Of a stretch of 64,000 nucleotides of DNA, positions 19,985-32,338 are shown one piece after another (positions within the stretch are counted from its first letter, which is position 1; every line of letters begins with the position of its first letter). The notes beneath the pieces are model-generated. The model was not told the DNA's origin. It saw only the letters and a program-made list of their open reading frames with translations, and made no database searches. The position numbers and the translations under genes were made by a program. The DNA is from Paraspadella gotoi (Eukaryota; Chaetognatha), in contig CM119266.1 in NCBI GenBank assembly GCA_051294375.1, positions 2,659,812-2,723,811 on the forward strand, given 5' to 3'.

Positions 19985-22900
19985 TCAGGCGGTGGCGTTG
20001 ACTTGGCGAGCGGTCACCCAGGCGGTAAAGACGTCTCTGGAAAGGGCGATCGCAAATTAAGATTAGTAGTAGTAATGAATTATTTCCAAATAAATCCATT
20101 AAAATAATAAGCCAAGAAAAAAGTTACCTCTTGGCATTAAATTCTCTCTCACCTGCAGTGCGCGACGCAGCACTCGTTGCTGCAGTATTCCTTGTCCCAA
20201 TCTGGCGAATCGACGGCCATGTTGGTGCAGCCAGATCGCGTGCAGAGTCCGAGCTGCTGACGCTGCTGCTGCACCCGTTGAAGATGCTCCTGCTCCAGCG
20301 ACATGGAATCCCGTTCGGGCAAAGGAGAGGTTCGCTGAAGGGGGTGGGATAATAATGGGATAATAATACTATTTATTAAGTTTCATTGAATATCATTAAG
20401 TTTGTCTAAGTAATTATTTAATAGACGGAGAACGAATACTTACATCGTTCCCTCGCCTTTTTCTTAACTAACGAACATCACCAACCGCAGACAACAGATT
20501 AAATCTACTATATTGGACAACTTATTCCACCCCTTCATCCCACGATTTCATCTCATTCACCTGAAGACTGGAGCCCTTCTTGAACGACCCCTCCGACTTG
20601 GTCTCCTCCGTTTTGGAGCTCGACTTGACAAGCCCTTCCGACGATTCCGACGTCTTTGGCGGCGAAGTCTCCTTCGGCCTAATTTCTGCCAGAGTTTGTC
20701 GCGAGAAGCTAGACGCCACAGCGGCAGCGCTCGTAGTCAACGTCGTCGTCGTTAGCAGTGTCGTTTGAGACGGCGCCATCTGCGCTTGGTTCAGTTGAAG
20801 TTGTTCCTGCAGCAACTGTTGCTGTTGAAGCTGTCGTTGTTGTTCCAAAAGTTGTTTTTGTTGATGTTGCGCCACTTTTTTCTGTAGCTGCTGTTGTTGC
20901 GACTGTTGCACTATCTGCAATTGTTGTTTCTGCTGTTGTTGTTCGAAAGTGGGGAGCATCATCTGCTGTCGCATCTGTTTGGGGCTGGAATCGATCTTAG
21001 CGCCGACGGAGAGCGCGGCGGAGGTGATGGCGTTGATCACCGTCGAGGAGGCGCGGATTACGTGAGACTTTTGTCCTTCGCTTTCGATCGTTGTGTACTA
21101 AAGATAGGAAGAGCGATGTACAGCGATAAAAGATAGTTGTCTGAATATGTTACCCGAAATAGTCTGCTTACCAAAGCTTGATTTGGCGGGTTGCTTTCGA
21201 TCTGAGGCTGGGTTGCCTGTTGCAGTTGCTGCAACCCTTGATTCGGGAGTTGATATAATTGAGGTTGGGGTTGTTGAACGATCTGCTGCTGCTCCATTAA
21301 TGGCTGCTGTACAACTTGAGGCTGTTGAACCACCTGCTGTTGGACTAGGGGTTGTTGGACAACTTGTTGGGGAGTCAGCTGTTGTTGCACGACCTGTTGT
21401 TGCGGCGTATTAATCAACTGCTGTTGCTGAGAAGAAAACGGGTTATAACATAAGGATTTACCGATTTACCAAAAGAATCTTTTCAGAAGGCTTACTTGTT
21501 GAGGGGATCCGGCAGCGGAAGTTGGGACCAGTTGAAGTAACCTCACAGATTTTCCACCTTGAAGACTCGTGTTGCAGGAGCTAATCGTGTACTGAACTTT
21601 TCCCTGAATATATAGACGGATTTAAAAATGTCAGAAAGCTCAAACCGACATTGTCACACCCTCTTTTGAGTTACTGTTATAACTCAGGGCCGAAAAAAGT
21701 TATAATTATAATTATTGAAGGAAAACTAAAGATCCATTTCTCTAGTCACGACCAAAAGTAGGCGAGCGCATTCTAGAGAAATTATAAAAAAGTCTTTAGG
21801 AATTATATTTACAATAAATATATGTACACTGTAGAGTGCTACGCTATTTATATAAATGAACGTTCGATTATGCACTGTCACTATATTTTTAATCAAAAGC
21901 GCTCAAAAAATTAAAAACGCCACCGAAACAAGATTTCTCCATCTTTCAATCACCTGAGTTGTGTGTATCTGCAGCTTTGATCCTGGAGCGATCTTCAGAG
22001 TCTGGAGTCCCTGAAGAGACTGCAAGTTGATGGGGACGGAGGAAACAGCGCCCGTCCCCGCCGACGAAGAGACGGCAGTCACGTTAGGGTTTTTCACGAC
22101 CACAGAGGGTTGTAGCTGTTGTTGTAGTTGTGGCTGAGATATCGACTGAGCGGGCATGAGTTGTGCCTGTCGTTGTTGTTGAAAGGGTTGAACCTGCTGA
22201 ATCTGTTGAACCTGCGGCACCTGTGGAACCTGAGAAAACGAAATTGTACACATTTTAAAATGGAAGGTTAAAAGAGAAAAACTGAAGACAGGAAAATTTA
22301 GCTTGCCTTCCTATTCTCCCCTTGCTCTTCCATTTTTTTTTTTTTTGGCACCTCCGTATATTGTCTCGCGATACATTCTTTAGTTTCTATTCTCCGCGAA
22401 ATATATGAGTTTCCCTCTACAATGTATTTCCTCACGCCTTCAATTGCCCTCAAGCTGAAATTTTTCGTACTTGTTGAACGATGCCGTTGAAGGAGCTTTG
22501 TGGGTTGGGTTGTATGACGCCGCCTTGAAGCAAGGCGTTATCGGAAAGACTCGGCTGAATGATGTATCCTTGCTGCAACAGTTGCTCCTGCTGATCAGGG
22601 GCCAAGATGAAATTGTTGTCCGCCATATCCTCCTAAAAAAGTAAACATAACATCAGGCGGCTGCAGCTTTATGATTAGACGGATCATAAACAATATCATA
22701 TATCAATATCATTGATAGGGAAGCCAGGTACTCTGAGAGTAAATAAACTCGACAATGAATCTTGATTGAAAGCTTGCTACGTTATTATCTTGTAAGAGTG
22801 ATTGTGGCCTTAAACCACAAAAGCCTGTCTAAAGTCAGGGGCAACATAGCTTATTTATTAAATGAATGGATAATTTTTATATTGGTTGAACCAATTTCAT

Positions 22901-24719
22901 ATTTTGGTTATTATGGATATTCGCTAAGCAAAAAGAAAACAAATTTGAATTATCATTAAAATTTGCCTAATGATAAATCAAGGCGGGAGAGCAATCACCA
23001 ATCAGCCTCACCTCTGTTTGCGCGTCCGTCGCTTTGAAGTCGGAAGAATCGGCGCCGATTAGGATTCGTTGGATTTCGTCGGCGTCGGAGCAAAGAAGTT
23101 CCGGCGTCACCGGAGACGAGGGTAGGGGAGAGGAAGACTGGGGGAGGGAGGAAGAGGAAAGAAGGGGAGAAGAAGAAGAAGAAAAATCGGAGGAAAGAGG
23201 AAGGATTTTGGCGGAAGAAGAGAGAGAGGCGGTTGAAACGTTGATCGAAGATTCGGACGGAGAAGAGACGGAAGACGGAAGAGGAGTCGTTCGCGAGGGC
23301 GTTCGATCTTTTTTTTTGGGGGGGGAGGGGGGAGGGGGTTGTGTTAAGACTTTCTTTTCGCTGCGTTTTTAATTGGAGACAAAACAAAGGTTATTTGTGT
23401 AGCAGAATAATTTGTATAATAGGATGCCCCCCCGTTAGATTTGTTTACAAACAACGGGTTTTTTATAAAAAAAAAGACATGTTTCGAGAAAAAAATTAAA
23501 ATTTAGTGGGTTGTGGCAACAGAAACACCAGTTAATAAGAAGTTGTAAAGCCTTCTTTACGGTTTACCTGTATTCGGCTAGTTTTCGCAAATATTGCCGT
23601 TTGGCGAGTTCTGTTCGGCGTCTGTATCCTTCTTTGGTGGAGGGATCGAGGGCCTCCCACATAGATCCAACGATTTTCGAGATTTCGCCGAAAGAAGCCG
23701 ACGGATTTTGACCCTGATTGAAAAATTTTACGATGTCACGATTTATACTGAAAATTTTTTTTTAATAGTATTCACTTCTCATAATAAACATAAGAAAGAT
23801 AATGCATTAATTATGCATCATAGTTGGTTAGATTTATTACATATATACTGATTGAGACAATTCTGTGAACATTCTACCTCTAACAATACATCTGGGATGT
23901 CTACGGAAAATCTTCAACAAACTCCTACCTTCCGCCATTTTACCTTGATCACCGCTTGGGTGTCTCTAAAGAAAAGCGCGTAGGCGGAGACCGGTTTCTG
24001 CGGCTCCTGATTCACCCGCTTCGTCTTTTTCTTGACCAACTTCTTGGGCGAGGAGCTCTTCGATCCGCGAAAGATCTCACGGCACCGACTCCTCAACTCG
24101 GGCGAGAGCGTGGCCGTCGAACCCCCGTTGCCCGAAAAGGGTGGCGCCGTCGGCGACGAGGCGTAAAAGGCGGAAGGGGCGCCGTTATTTGCGAGGGTCG
24201 AGGGCGTCGACCCACGCGAGCTCATCGGCGTCGTCGCGAAACCGGAAGGCGCCACGTTGGCGCCGAGAGCTCCATCGCAGTAAAAGGAGCGCGGGGAGGG
24301 GAAGGTGAGTAACGTCTGGGATCCCGCGGGGAGGGAAGGAGTCGACGAGGTATCGACGGAAGTGTTGGTCGAAGGAAGAGACGCGGTCAGTGAGACATCG
24401 CCTGGAAAATAAGATCATTAAAATATGTCACGGGAGTTTGAAAAAAATTTTGGAACGGATGCAAAAACGGGAACGGAGAAAAAGAGTTATGTTGAATCCT
24501 CTTACTATTCAAAGGTTTTATCTGTTGAGTAACAGCGTTAGTCTTTTCTTTTCTCTGCAAAAGCAACGACGACCTGCGGTCTCAGTCATAAAGTAAAAGC
24601 CTCCCATCAAAAGCCCTAACGCTTTGCGATCGAACTCTCACCTCAGGAATTGATCTCCTTGTCAAGTGGGCAGACTCGAGGCGCTGTTGGAACGAGGTCA
24701 CGCGAAAGCAATTGTCCAT
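19985..24719 (-). CDS. TOX4: TOX family HMG-box protein, TOX4-like
   Basis: Twelve exons: 24642-24719, 24506-24554, 23944-24401, 23568-23713, 23012-23360, 22471-22632, 21954-22229, 21496-21603, 21172-21426, 20561-21097, 20153-20334, 19985-20036; 2652 nt, 883 aa, all phases consistent. A Lys-rich stretch ([13 protein letters not shown]) leads into the TOX HMG box (about 172-240: [40 protein letters not shown]). A Pro/Ser-rich linker and about 500 residues rich in Gln follow. The C-terminal Cys-rich tail (CTRSGC, then [20 protein letters not shown], about 832-870) is diagnostic of TOX3/TOX4. Nuclear DNA-bending factor; vertebrate TOX4 binds the PNUTS-PP1 phosphatase complex. Divergent from the astacin gene, 270 bp between start codons. 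The first two small exons are the least certain. Confidence 0.92.
22708..22935 (+). repeat. Interspersed repeat R1 in a TOX intron
   Basis: About 80% similar by eye to 39380-39592; both contain CATTGATAGGGAAGCCAGGT, TTGATTGAAAGCTTGC and AATGAATGGATAATTTTTAT in the same order. Probably a 5' fragment of a retroposon; fills most of the 378-bp intron. Confidence 0.75.
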
Positions 24720-24989
24720 ACTGTCCGTAATCGGTTTGACGAGGAAATGAGCGAGATCAATCTATTTCGACCGACAAAAGGAGGTGGGATTGGCGTGTTA
24801 AGACGGGTTGACACCTCGGGGATTTTCCTCGACGTTCCGCTGACTGCAAAAGATCGAATAAACTATAAAGATTACGAATATTGTTAAAGATGAAGACCGA
24901 AAAATCTCGGCCTAGAGTTAGTCACTCTCGCCGGCGACGGAAGCCGATCTAGGCAAGGGGAAACTCGAGAGCCGATCGGGAACGGGAAT
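24720..24989. promoter_or_regulatory. Shared divergent promoter region, TOX4-like / astacin
   Basis: 270 bp separate the two start codons on opposite strands, so the region must contain both 5' untranslated regions and most likely both promoters. No TATA box is placed convincingly for either gene. Confidence 0.5.
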
Positions 24990-26474
24990 ATGAACTCCGA
25001 TCAGCGGCGGGACGAAGAGGATGAGGAAAAGTGGCGATGGGGTAAAGTCGTCGTCGTCTTCGCCCTTTGCGCCATTCTATCTGTTTTCAGCGTCGCCAGT
25101 TTTAACGGTGATTGTATGAACGAATGATTGTATGAACGAATTGTAAGAAATAGATCGAGAAATAAAAATACGTGATGAATAGATTTTTGCCTTAGGAGTC
25201 GTTTCGATATAATTAAAAGTCGCTGAATTCAAACAGGAGAGATATTCTCAACGCATGAAAAGGTCCCGCATTTTCACGACAGTGATGTTATCTTTCGAAC
25301 CAGGCGCATAGTCGACAATCCAGCGTATAAAAACCCCAATAACACGAACTGTTAAGTCATANNNNNNNNNNNNNNCTACAGCCACGGAACACAGCCAAAA
25401 AAAACTCGAGGAAACAGTTAAGACCGTTTTGGTGGAAGCGCGATCTTTCACTTGGGAGAACGGACTCGTTTATTATCGTCTCACCAATTATTCAAAGACA
25501 ATGGCAAACTTGATCACCATTTCCATTCAGGATTTTAAGGGTAACTACTTCACATACTAAGATTTCACTGGTAGAAAAAAATTGAATTGTTAATTATTGC
25601 CTTTTTTAGAGCAAATATTTTTGATTTGGAACCTTTTTGTACTTCTAGTAACGGTCCCTGACCTTTTCAGATCGCGTCAACTCGGGATCGAACAACCACA
25701 CCTGCATCGACTTCAAGAGATTCAACGCCTCCGACGGCGGAAACAGGAACTACGTCAATTTCTTTCCCGGGAAAAAGTGCGATTCCACCGTTGGTCGACC
25801 GATCAACGAAAAGAACAAAAACGTCTCTCTCGGTTTGACAATGTTCCGAGAATCGAACAGATTGGTTGTACCAATTTTATAGAGGATGATTGCGACTCAT
25901 TTCTCTTAGGTCCGTCGTGTTTAAACAACGGCACCATTCAACACGAGCTCATGCACATTCTGGGATTTTGGCACGAACAATCGCGAACGGACAGGCGAGG
26001 ATTCCATCAGTAAAAATCCGAAAATTTTATGAATGTAAATTCCTGACAAAATATTCTCTGATAGAGATCGATACGTTAAAATTCAATGGGAACACATTTT
26101 GGAAAAATCGAAGGATAATTTCCGAAAATATTCTGATCCTGTCAATGACCACCTGGGCTTGCCCTACGATTATGGGTCAATCATGCACTATAACTCGAAA
26201 GCTTTTACAAAAGATGGCAACGACACAATACTTCCCGTGTATGGGAAGCCAGGAATAATCGGTCAAAGGGTAAAAAAAATGTTAAATGACGTATCAAACC
26301 TTTCGCTGACAAATTTTATTTCTTTAGGATCGCCCATCCGAATTAGATCTACTGAAAGTGCGACTTCGATACAACTGTTCAAAACATTTAAATGAATCAG
26401 TCTATCGGAAACTGTTAACTTATCCCATTCCCCTGTCAGCAGATGATAATGCTCCCTATAACTCACATAACTAA
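24990..26474 (+). CDS. Astacin-family zinc metalloprotease, type II membrane protein
   Basis: Seven exons: 24990-25107, 25237-25350, 25382-25540, 25671-25832, 25910-25994, 26065-26269, 26328-26474; 990 nt, 329 aa. A short acidic cytosolic-type N-terminus (MNSDQRRDEEDEEKWRWGK) precedes one hydrophobic helix (about 20-40), best read as a signal anchor, then a propeptide-like stretch. In the catalytic domain (about 95-300) the zinc site is HELMHILGFWHEQSRTDR (about 199-216) and the Met-turn SIMHY. Four Cys occupy the usual astacin positions (HTC, KKC, PSC, YNC). No CUB, EGF or ShK domain follows. Exon 5 is modelled with a GC donor; a GT donor 15 nt downstream would insert five residues after the zinc site. 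Intron 2 is interrupted by 14 N. Substrate unknown. Confidence 0.88.
25362..25375. other. Assembly gap (14 N)
   Basis: Run of 14 N inside the 31-bp modelled intron 2 of the astacin gene; the true intron is therefore of unknown length. Confidence 0.99.
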
Positions 26475-26820
26475 ACTAATAATTTATGCATAAGCACAAT
26501 AGAAGTGTAAGTTTGAAATTATTTGAACAAATTAAAATTTCTTTTAACTTTCAGTTTAAGAAAACGTTGAAAATCAAAATTTAGCAAAATGAGAGGTGAT
26601 AAAATTACAAATCAACTGTCTGCTAGCGTTTTGTTTGAAACTAATAGAAATTTGACGATCAAGTCAGTTTTCCAAAAATTAAAGTTTATTTTGAATATTT
26701 CTTTTAAGTTACAATTAATACTATAAAGGCAATCGAATTTTTACCTACAATAAAATTTAAATATTCGTTAATTATCGTTTTTAGAAGTTTTTTTACACAT
26801 CTAATTAGGTATTTATTGAT

Positions 26821-28769
26821 TCAAGAGTTCTTTTTATCGACAGCAATGTGGACAGCTTTGACTTGGGTCAACTCCAACATTCCTTCTTCGCCCATCTCCC
26901 GCCCAAAGCCGGACATTTTGTATCCGCCAAAGGGCACTTGAACGGGGACGACACCGTAAGAGTTGACGTAGACGGAACCGGCTTGAAGGCAAGACGCCAC
27001 GTAAGTGGCCTTGTCTAAATCCTTGGTAAACACCGAGGACGCCAGCCCGTAGGAAGTGTCGTTAGCTCTTTCGATCACTTCGTCGATCGTCTAAAAACAT
27101 GACATCGCACAAAAGAATTATGTCGGAATAATGCACCGGATTGACCAACCTTGAATTTGAAAATCTGCATGACGGGACCGAAAATTTCCTCCTTGGCGAT
27201 TCTCATGTGATCTTGCACGTCGGCAAACACAGTGGATTCGATGTAAAATCCGTTTTTTAAGTCACCGCCGCAAGCCTTTCCGCCGCACTTTAAGGTCGCC
27301 CCCTCGGAGACGCCGCTTTGAATCAAGTCCAAAATTTTTTCAAACTGTTCTTGATCTGACGTCGGATAAAATTAAATGAGTCTATTAGTATTAGTATTAC
27401 TAATAACTAGAATTTAAAATCGGTCGTATAGCAATTTTCATTACCAATTTGAGGTCCCGACTCCACCTCCAATTTCCAGGGATTACCGATAACCCTGTTT
27501 TTAGCCTTCTCCACGCTTCGCTTGACGAATTCGTCGTAAATGTCTTCTTGAACGAAGCACCTTGTGCCGGCCAAACAACACTGTCCCATGTTGTAAAATA
27601 CCGCGTGGTGAGAGACCTCGACGGCCAAATCGAGGTCACAATCGCTGAAGACGATGTTGGGACTCTTCCCACCCAACTCCACTTGGACGCCTTTCAGGTT
27701 GGTCTTACCCGACGCCTGTTGAATGATCTTTCCCACTTCGGTGGAACCGGTGAAGGAAATTTTGGCGACGTCGGGATGTTCACTTAATCCGGCGCCGGCC
27801 GTAGGACCGTAGCCGGGGACTACGTTGAAGACGCCCTTGGGAAATCCTTTAATTTTTTGTCAAGAAAATGTACCAGTTACAACCATGAATTAAGGCCGAG
27901 GAGACTGACCCGCTTCAACCACCAAGTTTGCAAGGGCCAAAGTGGATAAAGGAGTTTGTTCGGGAGGTTTTAGAACTATAGCGTTGCCACAGGCCAAAGC
28001 AGGAGCGACTTTGTGGATGGTCATCATCAACGGAAAGTTCCATGGCGTAATCGCTAATTGCGAGAGAGACCCGGAGAATTTTAAAGAAAGTTTAATTTCT
28101 ACTGCATAAAAGTTTAAGCATCCATTTTTAATCATTACCTCCAACGACACCAAGAGGTTCTCGTCTGGTGTAGGAAAAGTACTTCCCATCGGAAGGGATT
28201 GTTTTGCCGCATATCTTGTCAGCCCATCCGGCGCAATATTGCAACATGGAAATAGAATGTTCCATATCGCCCATGTAAGCCGACTGATTAAAATGATATT
28301 AGTTAATGTTAGTAAAGTCATTCTAAAAATACATCATATTATCGAAGACATCAACCGCAAACGGTTTCCCGTTGTCCAATGTTTCCAAACTGGAGAGATA
28401 GTTCCTATCTCGCTCCAGCAACTCCGCTAGCTTGAGCAACAACGCCCCTCTCTTGGAGGCGTCCATGGAACGCCATTCCGAATTGAGCTTGACCGCTTCT
28501 CGAGCAGCCTAGAGATTGCGAAGAAGGGAGAAGGTCAAACTTCAAAGATGTAATATGGCCAGGCATGGGAGTGTCAAAAATCTCGAATCCAAACGTCTTA
28601 CTTCAACGGCGAGATCGACGTCGGCTTTGTCCCCCTCGGCCACGTGACAAATCACTTGTTTATCCGTGGGATTCACAACCGGAAACGTCTTCCCGGAGAC
28701 GGAATCGCGCCATTCGTTGTTAATGAAAATTTGGGTGAATTTAACGGGAGGATCGATGATCGGCTCCAT
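26821..28769 (-). CDS. Aldehyde dehydrogenase, ALDH1/2 class
   Basis: Seven exons: 28602-28769, 28356-28508, 28139-28283, 27910-28053, 27445-27846, 27150-27355, 26821-27090; 1488 nt, 495 aa, the family's usual length. NAD(P)+-dependent oxidation of aldehydes to acids. Visible motifs are [24 protein letters not shown], the Rossmann loop FTGSTEVGK (about 235), the general base in VELGGKSPN (Glu about 260) and the catalytic Cys in [12 protein letters not shown] (about 293). EEIFGPV and the C-terminal [17 protein letters not shown] follow. No mitochondrial presequence, so cytosolic, like ALDH1A retinal dehydrogenases; substrate class is not settled by sequence. The exon 2 donor (GCG then GTTGAT) is weak but gives the family sequence KPFASAYMGD. 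Tail-to-tail with the astacin gene, 346 bp between stop codons. Confidence 0.94.
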
Positions 28770-29270
28770 TTTTTTTTTAAAAGATAAAATTGTGGGGGTG
28801 AAATTTTAAAATTTTTTTTTATTCCCGGAGGCGGATTTGGTCCGTTGTCAAAAACTTCGCCGAGCGATAAGAAAAACTATATGAAACTAAGAGAACTCTC
28901 GAGCAAAGTAATGAGCGATTCGAAAGCTCGAAGTTGAAGTGGGGAAGAGAGAGAGAGAGANNNNNNNNNNGAGAGAGAGAGAGAAAGATTTTTTGGAGAG
29001 TCCGGGTCTTTAAATCTCATTAATAAGTTCTTTTGCAAAAAAAAATCTAGGCAGTTAACTGTTAAGCAATTTATCAACAAGAGGGAGAGAGAGAGAGAGA
29101 GATAAAATATAGAAATAGAGAAAAAGATGAAAAGAAAAAAAGAGAGAGAGACTCGGCCGTTGAAAATGATCCAATTTCAGTGATGCATTATCCGAAAGAT
29201 AAACAAAGTAAAAATGAATAAGGATGGCAGGCAGCTCAGACATGCGACGATATTTTCGTGTGAAAAGATA
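28770..29270. repeat. Upstream of ALDH; GA microsatellites and a 10-N gap
   Basis: (GA)n tracts at 28949-28984 (interrupted by 10 N at 28961-28970) and 29084-29102. No coding signal. The part nearest 28770 is the likely ALDH promoter. Confidence 0.6.
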
Positions 29271-30890
29271 AAACAAGTTTGAGCAAACAATGTCGGATCT
29301 GCCCGCTATAATTTAGCAGTAATCAGTAAATCAGATCAGATGATAAATAATATAAATGTTTTTTTTTTATATTTTACTATCAATACTCAAGTCATAGTTT
29401 ATAGTTCTTAATTCTTACTTTACATCTTTTTTCGTTTTAAAATTGCTTATCAGCAGATTCCGACTATATAATTCACTTTGTCGGTCCGTCGGTCCCACCC
29501 CAAAATATTATCGGTAAATCATTATTATCATATCAGAACCTCGAATTATGCAAAAAAACAAGTTTGAGCAAACAATGTCGGATCTGCCCATGATCATTAT
29601 CGGTAATTAATTAATAATTAATTCAAGTTAGATAATTATTTAATAATTTATTTATTTAAGTTAATTATTTAATTAATTAGGCAATTAAATAATTTAATCA
29701 GAAATGTTTGTTTTGATTGGTTGACTGATTAATTAATTATTGATTAATTGACTAATTGATTAATTAACTGATTAATTATTTGATTAATTAATACATCTTG
29801 CATTTACATTTAAAATAAAAAGAAAAAGAAGCATAATCAATTAGGGAAATATATTTTTTTGTTTTTTCCATTAAAACTTATTTCCACTCGGACGATTCTA
29901 TCGAAACTTCATATCCAGCTCAACCACACACTTCCCTACCCACACACAAAATTTCATTCCAATCCATCCATCCAATCACGAGTAATTGGTGTTTTTTTGC
30001 TAAGGTGGAAAGGACGGATGGATGGACAGATGGACGGACATCGTTTTTTTTGCATAATTTATCATAATTCGATGTTCTGACATGATATAAGCGAATGCCC
30101 GACAATATTGAGGGGGCGGACCGACAAAGTGAATTATAGATAATTATAAAAATGATTTCCGTCCGTCCCCCCTTAGCAAAAAACTAATTACTCGTGATTG
30201 GATGGATTGGTATGAAATTTTGTGTGGGTAGGAAACTGTGTGATTGAGATGGATATGAAGTTTCGATGGAATCGTGCGAGTGGAAATTGGTTTAAATGGA
30301 AAAAACAAAAAAATCTATTTCACTATTTGAACGCCTATTGCTCATGAGTGGATAGGGCAGTTGACTTGAAATTTTGTATGATGGTAGGAAAGTGTGTGAT
30401 TGAGCTGGATGGAATCGTGCGAGTTAAAATGGAAAAAACAAAAGTCATATTTACTTGAAGTATTTTTACTTAAATTTACTCATAATTATTATGTTTATTA
30501 AAAATTGGATAGATAAATTGAAATGGAATTTTGTGTGTGGGTAGGAAAGTATGTGATAAAGCTGGATATAAATTTTTTGATGGAATCGTAGGAGTGGAAA
30601 AGAGTTCAAATTATAAAACCAAAAGACACATTTATTTGAATTTTTTAAAGTTTCTCTATCTCTCTCTCAGTTGACCAAATTCTGCCAGTTGACCAAATTC
30701 TGCCAGTTGACCAAATTAAGTCAGTTAAACAAATTATGTTTGTTGACCAAATTATGTCAGTTGACCAAATTATGCCAGTTGATCACATAATGCCAGTTGA
30801 TCAAATTATGCAAGTTGACCAAGTTAGCTTATTACCACTTAATTATCGTAGGCAGATCCGACATTGTTTGCTCAAACTTGTTTAATAATT
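29271..30890. mobile_element. E1-family element cluster forming a large inverted repeat
   Basis: The terminal motif (AAACAAGTTTGAGC, then AATGTCGGATCTGCC) occurs forward at 29271 and 29562 and reversed at 30850-30885. Between them, 29860-30060 and 30145-30330 are inverse copies (CACTCGGACGATTCTATCGA against the complement of TCGATGGAATCGTGCGAGTG), giving a palindrome with arms of about 190 bp. A reversed 18-20 bp minisatellite (CAGTTGACCAAATTATGC) follows at 30670-30830. No transposase is visible. Confidence 0.7.
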
Positions 30891-31208
30891 TTTTTTCATT
30901 TGTACGCTTTTTCCCCCCGTTTTTTTTTCATTTTTTAAAATTTTCTGTCTTTCTTCTTTTATTTCTTTAGAGAGAGATACTTTAAAATTAAAAACAAATT
31001 TTAGTTTTTTCCATTCAGTCTGTTTCACGATTCCATCAAACCTGTTTACCCAGCTCAAAGCAGATCCGACTAAAAATTTAAAAGATATGGTAATTGAATA
31101 GATAAACTGATTGTAAAATGAAACAGGACGAGATGAGATAAAGAAAAAGATCTAGCTAGTGCTACAGTATTACAATTTTCTTTCAAATTTAATTGAAGAT
31201 TTTGCTGA

Positions 31209-31816
31209 ACAGAAGGCGTCATATTATAAAATGAGGTACCCATTTTTTGTGACCAGAACTCGTTCGGAGAAATTTGGTACGAACGATACCTATGAGAATG
31301 CAAATAGAACAATCGAGGCGAATTTAAATATTTGATATCTTTTCATTATTTTTGTTTTGAACAGTTAGAGACAGACGTTTATTCTTCCACAAAAACGTAT
31401 TTATTACCTCAAAAATATTAGTTTACCTTAATTTTCAGCTTCATGAACATCAGCAGTTCAAGTCAGATTTGGAATAATTTGGTAAAATTGGAAGTAAAAC
31501 GATGAACCATGCTTCTTCAAACAATGCTTAATTATTGAAAATTTTTCAATTTTAGTTCTAAAATGTTTTTTTCAATGTTTAAAACGTCAATGCACCTGAT
31601 TCTACTAAAAAAATTTGAAAACTGAAAACAATTTTTTAGCCCTTTTTGGCCCTCCCTGTCAGGGGTTGAATATTAAAATTCGCCTCGATAGTTCCATTTA
31701 TATTGAAATTAGAACTCTAAATATAAAATTTCATGAAATTCGATTGGGTAGTTTGGTGGGAACAGATTCTGGTCACAAAAAAGGGGTACCTCATTTTATA
31801 ATATGAAGCCTTCTGT
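31209..31816. mobile_element. Foldback/MITE-like element F, copy 2
   Basis: 608 bp with ends ACAGAAGGC and GCCTTCTGT. The terminal inverted repeats extend inward (TATTATAAAATGAGGTACC against GGTACCTCATTTTATAATAT; TTGTGACCAGAA against TTCTGGTCACAA). This is the uninterrupted form of the element at 18762-19786. No coding capacity and no clear target-site duplication. Confidence 0.82.
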
Positions 31817-32338
31817 ATATATTAAATACGGGTAAATAATAATGAGTATTTAATAACAATAGAATAAGGTATTTTGAATAAAAAATAAAATAAAATTAAA
31901 AAAAATACTTACCAAGTTGGAGCAGGTATCGAAAATTTGTCAGGGGATTACGACGAGAGTTTATGTCCAACACAAGTTTTCTTCCTTTTTATCTTTTTAA
32001 TGTTTATATTGACCCTAATTAATAAAATCAATTCAACGAGATCGAAACGATCAAGAAGAGAGAATTCAGTGATAACAAAAGGACACTCACAATGAATAAT
32101 GAATGATGAATAATTAATGATGTCACTCAAAACATAAATAAGTCTGAAGAAATGATATATTCTATTCAATAATAATCTTTTGAGGATTCATACATGAATT
32201 ACATATTAGCATAGTACGCCCGCCGCGATATAGCGGGTAGAGTAAAGGGGGAATTCAAGAGTTCCGAAAACATTAAGTGGTCAAAAGAATAGTTTTATGG
32301 AAGTCAGGGAAAAAAACCTTGCTCTCTTTTAGTTTTAC
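31817..32338. other. Intergenic, no gene seen
   Basis: AT-rich, no recognisable coding or repeat structure; includes the zinc-finger gene's 3' flank. Confidence 0.55.
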
